NCBI RefSeq assembly: GCF_000002865.3
Contig: NW_001865080.1
Span: 196,983-260,982, forward strand
Length of the DNA: 64,000 nucleotides
From: Monosiga brevicollis MX1
Taxonomy: Eukaryota; Opisthokonta; Choanoflagellata; Craspedida; Salpingoecidae
Direction of reading: 5' to 3'
In this document: piece by piece, positions 22,766 to 32,466 of the stretch
Position numbering within the stretch: position 1 is the first letter of the stretch
Layout: each line of letters starts with the position of its first letter
Translations under genes and position numbers: made by a program
The notes under the pieces: model-generated
What the model saw: only the letters and a program-made list of their open reading frames with translations
What the model was told of the DNA's origin: nothing
Databases searched by the model: none

Positions 22766-25757
22766 ATGGCTAAAGGTACGTCCTCGTGGAACCCTCGCGC
22801 ATCATCTGCTCCCATCTTTGGTCACAGCTGCTGCTCAATGGAAACCTCTGCTTTCCCCAGCTGATGCCTCCTTCTCGGAGGACATGACTGTCCAAGAGTT
22901 TTTGCAAGGTAGGCCGGACGCTTGCGATCGCACACCCATCATTGCAACCCCATCGACGCACAGGCAAAGGCACCGTCATGCTCTTTCTCTATTGACGCCT
23001 TGCACTTTTTGTTCTTGGTCCCCTTCCCGCGCCCGACTGGTGCGCACACCCTAGTTGCTGGCCTGGAAGAATATTATCAGCCTTTTGTGGAGCAGGGCGT
23101 CAAAACGGTCAAGGACATCATCGACTCGGCCAAGGTTTGTCCCTGCATGCTCTGCTTCACCTACAACGACCTTGTCATCCCTCCTCCAGCCCCGTATCTC
23201 GAGGCCCTGACGCACCATGCCTCCCCGTTCACTCGAATGATCATGTGGTAGTATTTGAAAGAGGACTGTGGTCTCAAAGCCGTCCACAAAGGCAAACTTG
23301 ACTCTGCCATCAAAACCTATGAGGGTTCGTCCCGAAGAAAGACCTGCCACATGCCGCCACCCCCTGCAAAGTCGATGAAGCCACCTCATGCCTGACCGCC
23401 CCCTGTCCAACAATTGACTCGCACACCACAGGTACAACCAAACGTTCACGATTGGGATCGATCGGACGCATGTTCCGGCGCCGCTCCAACAGCCAGTCCA
23501 AGATCCCCATGGCAGCTGAAGTTGCAATGGCTGGACCCCCTCCTGCTGCAGTCCCTGCTGGCCCACCAGCCGCCGTGTCCACCCCAAAGAACCAATCAAA
23601 CCGCTCCTCAATCGATGGACGTGGCCTGCCCCCGCTTCCTGGTACCGCCGCCGATGACGCATTGGACGATGCCATCTCAGGCCTTCAACAAACCGGTGGC
23701 TACATCAATGGCCTCGATGCCTCTCAAAGCTCTGGTACCATCCCTGTTTTCAACCGCGTCTGAAAAAACACCCAGCCCCGCCTGAAATGTAAATCACCCC
23801 TGATGTCTCACGTCCCGCTTCCTACTGCCGTTGCTTCTCATTGAGCCCACTCGATAGGCATGCCCAGCGATGTTTATGAGGATCCCGACCAGGCCGTGTC
23901 GTCCGATGCATATGAAGATCCGAGCAAGGCGGCGTCCCCACTACAGGAAGACACTTACGATGACGCCGACTCGGTCGCCATCGCCTCTCCCTCGCGCCCA
24001 TCAGTTCCCAAGCCATATGCCGCCTCTGAGCCCGTTGGCGCCGCCTCTGATGAGCAAGTATACGAAGATCCCGACAGCCACAAACCTGGCCCCACAGCCG
24101 ATGCCAGCGCCCACGACTACGAGAATTACAACGGGGCCAACTCAGGCCTGCCCGAGGCCTTGGCTTCGGCGCCCTCGCTACCGGCCCGTCACCCCAACGC
24201 CTCGGCGGCTGCTGCTGCTGCCGTGTTGGAACAACCAAACTACGAAGACGTGGACGATCAGCACGACTACGAAGATCCTCAGCCATTGCCCAGCGAGGAA
24301 ACAAGCTCGAGTCAGCCACCCCGCGTACCCATGAAGCGACCGGAATCTGTCCTCGTGGAGCCCGACCAAGCGCCCTTGCCCGCGGATCCCAACACTTGGA
24401 ACAACGGCGAGGTGCTCCGATGGCTCCGAGAGAACGACCTCAAAGACTTTAAGGATGCCATTTACAGCAACGGGTTTGATGGCAAGAAGCTCCTCACCCT
24501 GAACGGCGATGCCTTCAAGGCTGGTGGCTTTCCTGCTGATCGTTGCCTCGTCCTGGACCAGGCGCTGAACAACCTGCGCCGCCAAGCGGCACCCACCAAC
24601 ACCCTTCCCAAAGGCTCCACTCTCAGCCCGCCACCCACCGACGAGACAATTGCACCCCCGCGCCGCGCCATGGCCAAGGCCGACTATGTCGCCGATCCTA
24701 GCCTGAAAGTCACTCAGCTATCCTTCAAGACGAGCGAAATTGTTTGTAGCTCGCTCGTCGTGTCCCCACATGGCCCGTGTGCCAGGCCGACAGCCGACTT
24801 TCTTGCACATACTCACACCGTCGCACATGCCCTGTCCCCTGTGTTTGGCGCCTGGGCTCGCGTGGCATTCCTATGCGAATGTGGATGTAGGTGCAAGTCC
24901 TCGATGATTCACACAATTGGTGGAAGGCTGAGAATAGCCAGGGCGAGATTGGCCGCGTCCCGTCCAACTACTTTGAACTCGTTGATGGCGACGATTTTGA
25001 CCACGAAGCGTGAGTTTTGCGTGTCCTTGGCCCGAGTTTGCTGGCAGCACAACCCTGTTTGATTGAGTTTGGGTAGCGGGTCAATCTACAGGCCACAGCT
25101 CATGTGTGTCACGGGTCGGCTGCAGCTGGTTCCATGGGGACATTGTGGATCGTGTTGTGGCTGAGCAGCGTTTGAACCGAGCTGCGCCCGGCACCTTCCT
25201 GATCAGGCGCTCGCAGCGTACAGCCAACGGGCTGACCCTTAGTGTCCGGTGTGTGCTGTGGCTCCCCTACGTCAACCCTCTTGTCCTGGCAGATCCAGGC
25301 TCGCCTTAAATGTCGCCCCATCGTCGTATTGCTGCGGGGCGTCGTGCACGCTTATTCATGTGGGTGATTGCAGGAGTGAAACCGCGGTTATCCACCTACC
25401 GATCGAGGTGGGGGAGACATACAGTTTCGGTGGAAGTGGTGCCTCGTAAGTTTACCGTCTCAAAAGCATGCTGTGCACTTTGGCGATTTGACTCTAGCCC
25501 CGTCCTCTGGTTGCTCATGTGCCACTCTTGTCTCTTTGCATGTTGGGGGGCCTTGACCGCAGCTGCTTTCAGTATCTATTCCATATGGTCGCACACTATC
25601 GTGTCAATGACATTCGGGTTGGTTGAGGCGCCATTGAACAGCCCTTTGGCATCTCCGCGCGAGCTCACTTTGCTGTGCTGCATCTGGACGCCATTCCTAT
25701 GTACAGATTAATGGTCGGGACCCACTTCGGTTGCATTATCCATGCCCCAAGCCCTGA
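22766..25757 (+). CDS. Phosphotyrosine adaptor: SAM - YEDP ladder - SAM - SH3 - SH2
   Basis: Exons 22766-22775, 22861-22908, 23055-23134, 23252-23325, 23432-23734, 23858-24741, 24891-25009, 25126-25248, 25374-25445, 25563-25617 and 25707-25757. Order: N-terminal SAM-like helices (VQEFLQVAGLEEYY...), a basic/Pro-rich linker, seven Tyr-acidic sites (VYEDP, AYEDP, TYDDA, VYEDP, DYENY, NYEDV, DYEDP), a clear SAM domain (NTWNNGEVLRWLRENDL...), SH3 (WWKAEN..GEIGRVPSNYFELV) and SH2 (WFHGDI...GTFLIRRSQ, where the Arg of FLIRRS is the phosphotyrosine-binding residue). The gene ends with the SH2 terminus and a stop at 25755. The join at 23734/23858 is inferred: without it, the first part would stop at 23761 and the second would start at ATG 23860. 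Expected to be cytoplasmic signalling scaffold downstream of tyrosine kinases. Confidence 0.75.
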
Positions 25758-26899
25758 GGCAGCCACTTTGCCGATCTGTTTTTGTTCTGTCTATTGTGTT
25801 GGTGGAGCTTTTGATTGACCGTGCCGTGACGGAGGTCAAGGATAATCTGAGTGTGCGCATCAAGAAGCCATCCGACCTCCTTTCAGTTTTCCCCCTCCTT
25901 GCGGAATTGACGGAAAAAAACCTGTATCAACAAGAAGCGATACCCCAGCTCTGTTACCAAGTGTCAATAACGTGTTCACCACCTTCACGTGTGTGTGTGT
26001 GTGTGTGTGTGTGGCATTTCCTTTCCTCTTCGACACACATCATCAGTGAGTCGTCCGCCAGCGGGTCAGTGGCGCCAGAGCTGCTCAACTGGGTTTGGCG
26101 CCACTGACCCACTGATGGAGGGCTCGGTGGCAATGAGGTAAGGCAGATGTCAGGCGTGTCGTGGCTGTGTTTGATGTGATTGGTGTGGTTGTTGCACCAC
26201 CAGCTCGAATTAGAGTCAGGGCCCAATTGGCACCTCGTGTGTATCGTTGCGGCCCCGCTAGCGATGCTGGGAGATAAATGAGCCCGTGTCCTTCGGGACC
26301 GGGTATTCTGTTTGAGCGATACAATCAAGCGTTGGCCGTTGCCTTGTGCAACCATGGCCCGTCTTGGCTCTCCCTCCTTCGGACATTTCCTTCTTCTTTA
26401 TTTCCCTTGTTTGACGTGATCTTCAAACGACTTGATGGCAGCTCGTCAACCTCACCTCGGCATGTCTCCTTGCTGAAACATAGTTAAAGTATAATGTCGC
26501 CACAATCAGCCAGCTGAGCTGGCCAGTGGTATGGCTTTGCAGTCCCATAAAGGCTGGAAGCCAAGCCTGCCGTGCAGGCTGGCATTAAGCGGGCTGTGCC
26601 TGCCATCTTTATCCGACTCTTTATTAACCGAATCGACTCGAAATGATATTTACATGTCAACATCATCATCACCATGTTCTTGCTTCAAGTCATCTTCAAG
26701 CCCCGCTCCCGACGCATGAGCGTAGGGACGCAACCATGGAAAGGGCAAGGGGAAGGGACGCAACAAGCAGCGCAGCGTGACAAAGCCGCCAAGGAACCCC
26801 CACATTTTTTTTTTTTTTCTTTTTTTCCTTTTGCGCTCTTTGAGCGTTCCAGACAAGACACGGTGCGCCGTGATAATAATCATCGCAATTGTGTGCCAG
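25758..26899. other. Intergenic, with one unexplained open stretch at 25812-26107
   Basis: An open frame at 25812-25960 has good protein composition (Leu-Ile-Asp-Arg-Ala-Val...Val-Arg-Ile-Lys-Lys-Pro-Ser) and could splice (25960 region to about 26047) to a short end stopping at 26107. It sits just after the adaptor stop and may be an alternative 3' exon or a gene relic. (GT)n is at 25990-26012. The rest (26110-26890) shows no gene; a T-rich run lies at 26805-26830. Confidence 0.3.
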
Positions 26900-27888
26900 C
26901 TAGCCGGGGGACCAGCGGCTCAGCTGAGCCAGCACGGCTGGCCATATGGCAACGTTAAAAGTCAGGTAGAATGTGTATGAGATTGGGATGCTGGCACCAC
27001 CAGCCAAGGGGTAGAGCCAAAGGCCTCGGCGATGCGCATCGCGCAGTTGATGCGTGAGCACGGCGGTCAGTGGCAGCAGAAATGTGTCACGATGGGCGCC
27101 CGCAACGTTGCACCGGTGAGCCACATAGCTCAGCAAAAGCGCTGCGGCAATGGCTACTGGCAGTGAGTGTAGCCACGGCCGCGTGGACAGGGAGGTGGCT
27201 GCCTGCAACCCCGGCAGCACGACACGCCCGATTCGGTGAGACTCCCTGCGGCTATAACCAACAGGCATTGTGCTGTGACAAAGTGAGTGCTTGAGAGGTG
27301 ATGCGTGATGACTCTAGACTCGTGGCACACACCGTAAGACTCCAGCGCGAGGCGTGGAAAAAGTGATCCAGGTCCATCAGACTGGCCAGGATGGCACAGA
27401 TGATGGCTTGAAGCAGGGCACGGATCACCCGCCCATGCCGAATCAAGTCAAGAGCCTTGCCCGTGAGCCAGGCAGCTCCGGCACTACCGGCGTGTCCACT
27501 GGTGTCAACCAGTGCCTTGGCGATGCTGTTGCAGTCAAATGGCAGAAGGATGAGTCGGGCCTCATTCACAAGCCGCGCCATTGAGGGCGATATCCGACCA
27601 CAGGGGCCCCAAAAAGGTCGGCAAGGGGGTATGCCCCACCAAAAGACAAAAAGGAGGCTGCAAGAGTTGGCCGGGCAAGCCTGTGGTTGTCGGCACGTAC
27701 CGAGGCCAGTCGGGACGCGTCAGGAGATGATCGAGGAGCAGGAGGGCCAGCAAGTGCACCAAGATGACCACGACCACGAAAACGAGGAGATGACGATGGA
27801 TCTGGGCCTGCGCACGCACGAGGCTGCGTGGAGTGTACTCGAAGCGCACGGGCTGCATAGCCAGTGCCTCGGGAGCAGAGGCACCCAT
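26900..27888 (-). CDS. TMEM267-like membrane protein, 227 aa
   Basis: Three exons (27701-27888, 27333-27525, 26900-27202) total 684 bases in frame. The length matches animal TMEM267 (about 215 aa). Recognisable blocks: an N-terminal membrane span ending in Asp-Trp-Pro-Arg, LASLMDLDHFFHASRWSL with the family Asp-Leu-Asp-His-Phe-Phe, RPWLHSLPV, and THQLRDAHRRGLWLYPLAG. These correspond in order to the DVDHFF, RPFLH and HHIRDGIRHGLWICPFG elements of the vertebrate protein. The His/Asp pattern resembles metal-dependent membrane hydrolases of the LexA-binding/YdjM type, but activity is not established. Confidence 0.85.
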
Positions 27889-28407
27889 TTTGATTGGACA
27901 ACCACAAGAATCCTGCCCAGGCAGCAGGCCGTGGGCCCTAGGTGGGCGGTTTCAACTTCCTCCCCACACCCGCACCGATCACGACCTCTTGATTCAGGCC
28001 ATTTTGCTTGCACCCTGAGCTGCTGTGGTCAGCCCAAAAGTGTTTGAGCTTGATCAAACATCCAGGTCTGGCCCCAGCCAGAACACCGCCACGCTCAGTC
28101 GCCCTCACAGCTCCAACAGCGATGGCACGCTGCACTCACGCACACTCACATACACTCGAGAGCTACTTACATGTTAAAAAAAAACCCCAGCGGCAGCGAA
28201 AACTCAACTTAATGCCGCACAAACATGAACATCAACAAAGGTAAATCTTTCTTAAGAAGCCCTTAGAGTACCATTGCGTTTCAAATGTTTTCTGCATCTT
28301 CCTTTAAATTTGCGACGTTTTCTCCATTTTCCCAGGTTTTTGAAATCATCAAAGGACTCTTTTGCTGAATCGGCGGTGCAGGGCGGTGGAGTCATCAAAG
28401 GATTGCC
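27889..28407. other. Divergent intergenic region
   Basis: Holds the upstream sequences of the TMEM267-like gene (minus) and the secreted Cys-rich protein (plus). The part 28170-28370 is AT-rich, and no gene is seen. Confidence 0.6.
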
Positions 28408-29307
28408 ATGGCGGCCATGCATTCGCGCAGTGCGGCGGTGTGGTTGATGGGGCTGTGTGTGTCAGTGGTGGCTGTGAACTATCAGCACCCACAGCTCGGC
28501 TTTCCGACCGGCTGCGATCTGACCAAGGTCAACGACTGTGCACCCACGTATGCCGATCTTCAGGCCAACGGCAGTCTCTGGCCTTGTCCGACCGCCAATT
28601 CTCCAGCAGGCACCTGCTTTGAAGGCTGTACCACGGGTAACGATCAGGGCCTGTGCCAAAATCTCTCCCCCAGTGAGCCCTGTTGCTGCCCTGTTGCCGG
28701 CTGCTATGTGGGACCGCAGTTCAACCAGGTGCGTCTGCTGCGCTCGGCATTGCCGCACTGCGTGATTGGCAGTGGCTCCACTCACTCAAACGGATCGCTG
28801 CAACCCGGCCTTGTAGATTATTGGAGTGTGCAAGGGGGAAGGTTGTGCATGTGGTGGGGCCACGGCACCGGGCTGTGCACCTCAAGGCGATCCCCTGCGC
28901 TGTGGGACGACCAGCACGGGCGCCACATGCACGGGGCCGGCGGTACCCTGCTGCTTTGGTAACAACGTGACAGACTTGGAGCCATACTATCAAACCGGGA
29001 GCCAAGTGGTTCTCAATTACATGGCTGCCTATGCCTTTGACAACGCCAGCCGCACATGGCGACGTCAAGACGACAGCTCTTTCAATGTCGACGGAAGCAA
29101 ACCCGCGTTTGACCTCATGAAGCCATACGGCGGCCTGCAGCCTGCCGATGCCTGGCTAGGGCCCCAACCCGGTGGCAGCGTGTATTGGTCCCTGGCCTAC
29201 TACAACCCTGGTGTACCTGGCGTGGCGGGCGATGGGCTCATGTTTGTCCTCTCGACCGAGCAATTTTGGGCGGCTACCTGGTACATGCTCAATCAGGTAT
29301 TTATTCT

Positions 29308-29338
<31 letters not shown>

Positions 29339-30178
29339 CCTGAGTGATGAGCTGAATGGTGCACTGCTGGTGAAGGGGCGTGTCTTTCTCCTTGCACAAC
29401 CTCTTTGCTGCGCGTCGTTATTGTGTGAGCCTTACCGTTTTGATTCTCGCCAGGTGACCCTTGATCGTGGGCCAGCAGTGGGCTATCCGGCGGACCAGTG
29501 CCCTGTCACCAACAACAATTGTTGGGCAGGCGGAAACGCAGGAGAGATGGACTTTTTGGAACCCGCCTGGCAAGAGCCCAACAACACGCGAACCCAGGGC
29601 TATCGACGCAGCTTTGAGTAGGTTGTGCTTGATGGCCAGCCTCATTTTGAGCATCGCACCCAGCTAACGTGCTGTTCCTCGGGCTCGTGTCTGATAGCAC
29701 GCAGTTTAACCAAGTGGGACGGTGCTTCAACGGCGGTGTCAACCAAGGCGGCTTTCAGAGCGACAACTACGTCGTCACCTCGGGTCGGGACGAGAACCGC
29801 CCCTACATTTATGTCGCGCTTGTCGACTCGGTGGGCAATTGGCTCTACCGTATTCCGGCGGAGAATGCATCCACCATCTGGCCCGGCCTGAATCGGACCC
29901 ATGCTGCGGCTACACTGCAGGCGGCGCCGACCATGCGACCGCAGCAGGTCAACCCCTGCGTGGATGGCTTTTGCGCCGTCTTCACCTCCAACTGCCAGGC
30001 CACCAACTGGAGCGATGCGCAAGCCGAAAACTGCGCCTTCAATCCCACCCAGGGTATGTGTGGCAATTGGTTTCAAGGCTATGCCAATACGGGACAGCCC
30101 TTGTTTCCCGACGATAACTGTGATCGCGATGTGCGCAATGGCAAAACCATGCCCTGGTGCAAGGCCATGGTCAATTAG
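28408..30178 (+). CDS. Secreted Cys-rich protein with ExDxxE motif (clan B glycosidase/lectin-like), 481 aa
   Basis: Four exons (28408-28728, 28817-29296, 29454-29617, 29698-30178) sum to 1446 bases in frame. ATG 28408 or 28417 starts a signal peptide ending near residue 23. The protein has many paired Cys, N-glycosylation sequons and few Lys. A Gly-Glu-Met-Asp-Phe-Leu-Glu segment (about residue 305) fits the E-x-D-x-x-E active-site strand of clan B glycosidases (GH7/GH16 type), preceded by an aromatic-rich region (VYWSLAYYNPG). The C-terminal ~100 residues hold eight Cys and may be a separate module. The family remains uncertain. A 28-base poly-T run sits near the donor of intron 2. Confidence 0.6.
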
Positions 30179-30831
30179 CACAATGGCACCTTCCAAATGG
30201 TGGAGCATAGCGCATGCCCTACCTTCCAACGCCTTTGATAGTGCCCCGATCAAACCGGCTGTCGTCCCTCTGTTCTGCTCGTGAACTGTATCAAGGACTG
30301 TTCTCTGAAGTTGTGTGTTGACGAGGTCTGCTTGTTTGCATACCAGCTAAGCAGCGATCCAACTATCGAGTCTGATCAGTTGAGCCTCGACACAACCCAT
30401 TCCTCTCAGCCATACCCCGATTCCACACCCATACACCCCAGACGTGCTACCGTGTGCTCAACACCACGGCCCGTCCATCCCATAGCAGCACCACTCATAC
30501 TTTCCTAAGAAGAAGCAGAAGAGCAAGGCACGGATTATACAAAGCGACTTTGCTGTTGCTCTTGTTGGTATTGTTGTACTGACATTTTGTTACCAAATAT
30601 CATTGACGTTGACAACCAGAAATAACACACACACACTCTCTCTCTGTTTTTTTTTTTTTTTTTTTTTTTCTGCTGATTTGGTAGATCCAGAGCTCGCTTG
30701 ACGGCCGCGGGGAACTCTGCTTGAACGGGCATTCCAAGGCTGGGAAAAGGAGTCAATCTGCACGTTTGGGGCTTTTGGCAAAGGTGGATTGGCGGGCATT
30801 GGAGTTGTGAGGAGGCTGAACTGGAACCAGC
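30179..30831. other. Intergenic, no gene seen
   Basis: Probable 3' UTR of the upstream gene followed by the CFAP161 promoter. Contains a short CA/CT stretch (30625-30645) and a poly-T run at about 30647-30669. Confidence 0.55.
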
Positions 30832-31737
30832 ATGGCGCACGCACGCAGCTTTGGTCACGGCGTGCGCGTGGGTAACTGGCAGGAGGACATCGCCTCGGAG
30901 GAGGTGCGCTTCTGCGTTCTGGGCTTGGATGCTTTTTCCTGTCGCTCGAGCTCAACTGGTGTCGATAGTTTTGTAGCTCATGCGCTGCCTGCTGCTGACG
31001 CTGTGACTTACATTCACTAGGATCGCGTTCAAGCATTTCTGGCCAAACAACAGGCAGGGCAAACCTTGTCGCAGACAGTGGCCAGTGTACAAGCCACGGC
31101 CAGCACGGCCCAGAAACTATCTCGAGCAGGGGATGGCTTTCTGAACAATGGCGAAACATGCCAGTTGAGCCACCCCAGCAGTGAGAGTGTTGTGAGCTAT
31201 CTCCCATCCGTGCTGGCGGCTCCCGGCACTCCCATGGCATGCACGGCCCAACCCCAAGCGCCTCCCGCTTCCCGCAACGCTTTTACAGTGGTGCTCTGCG
31301 ATGCGCCGACCGCAGAGCGGCGCATCACCTACGGTGACAACGTCTATCTTCAATGCCGCCTGCCCGAGCACAGCGTTGGCTATCTCTGCTCCGAGAAGCT
31401 GGGGCTCACAGGACGCCCTGCGCGCTACAGCGGCAAGCAAAGCGTGACCTTCCTGCAAGCGGAAAGCCCGACCTTTGATTGTGCCTGGACATTTGTCGCC
31501 GTGGACCCCCAGATGCGCTTTGAGATGGAGGGCCAGCCCGTTCCTGCGGGAGAACCCGTTTTGCTCAAGCACGCACGCACGGGTGTGCTGCTAGCCGTCT
31601 TCAAGCAGCATGTCTGGCGCAGCGAGTTTGGAGCCGAGTTTGAAGTCGCCTGTGATACGGTTCTCGACCGCTTCCACGCCGAGAGTCCCGAAAACCTCTT
31701 TGTCATTGTTGAAGACACTGCCCCCGTCTCGGATTGA
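30832..31737 (+). CDS. CFAP161: Cilia- and flagella-associated protein 161
   Basis: Two exons, 30832-30903 and 31021-31737, give 262 aa. The N-terminus (FGHGVRVGNWQEDIASEED) matches the GVRIGNWNEDVYLEEE start of animal CFAP161. The chain ends with the family's beta-rich segments: a Tyr-Gly-Asp block, CAWTFVAVDPQMRFEMEGQPVP, then VLLKHARTGVLLAV, corresponding to NCWQAAFPDPQLRLEYEGFPVPA and ILINHCHTNRGLAA. CFAP161 is a microtubule inner protein of motile axonemal doublets. It indicates an organism with a motile flagellum. The short first exon uses a GAG|GTGCGC donor. Confidence 0.9.
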
Positions 31738-32081
31738 GCCGCCGTGCGGCCTCCCCCGAATTTCCTCTGTCCTCCTGCTTCTTTTTCTTTTTTTTCTGGT
31801 CAGGTCAGGTCTTCAGAAGGCCTGGACCATGGCCGCCCAGCGACTTTTAAAGCTTGGTTGGTGATCTTTTCATACCCCTCTGAGTTGAGCAGCACCTCAA
31901 CCGTGACTCCCTCCCATCAATCGAGATAGCCCTCAAGTCTAACCTTTTCGTTGCTTTTTCAAGTTTCAGTGTGGACCTCAGAAAAGATGACAAATAAGGA
32001 TGACAAGTACGCTTTCAGCCAAAGTCTTTGAATTCAAATGGTTTTATATACAATAATTTGTTTCCTTACCATCACATTTCT
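31738..32081. other. Intergenic, no gene seen
   Basis: T-rich 3' region of CFAP161 and sequence upstream of the tRNA. Nothing else is visible. Confidence 0.5.
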
Positions 32082-32153
32082 GGGATCTTGGTCTAGTGGT
32101 ATGATTCTCGCTTTGGGTGCGAGAGGTCCGGGGTTCGATTCCCCGAGGTCCCC
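32082..32153 (+). tRNA. tRNA-Pro (anticodon TGG)
   Basis: 72 bases fold into a cloverleaf. Acceptor stem GGGATCT pairs with AGGTCCC, with discriminator C. The D arm has AGTGGTAT. The anticodon arm TCTCGC-TTTGGGT-GCGAGA places TGG at positions 34-36, and the T arm is CGGGG-TTCGATT-CCCCG. There is no intron and no encoded CCA. A T run a few bases downstream (32161 onward) can act as the RNA polymerase III terminator. Confidence 0.97.
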
Positions 32154-32466
32154 TGAAATTCTTTTTGCTTTTGGGCGGCTCATTCTTGAGCAGGACAGTG
32201 GCTTTCGCTGCTTTCGCTGTGGGATGACTGAGCCCCCCCCCCTTTTTTTTTTGCACGCTTGCTACACTGCCATCTGTACTCGTAAGGGATCGACACAGGG
32301 ATTTCGGTCTCATTTTTTTGCGCTGGATTTTCATTCAAATGGTGCTCTACTGCCCCCCGCCTCGCCTCACTGGGCAACAAATACAAATTGCTGCTTGATC
32401 GGGAGCAGGTTGCAAACTATTAGGGTGGGCCCAGACGACACGGGCGGCGAGTTGATTTCAAACTCT
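32154..32466. other. Short intergenic region
   Basis: Between the tRNA and the 3' end of the polyol dehydrogenase gene. It holds a C/T homopolymer junction at 32236-32250 and no gene. Confidence 0.5.

Noticed and set aside
23860-25062. A separate gene starting at ATG 23860
   Set aside because: The long frame starts right after a good splice acceptor and runs past a required donor at 24741. Joining it to the upstream exons gives a consistent domain protein, though RNA is needed to settle it.
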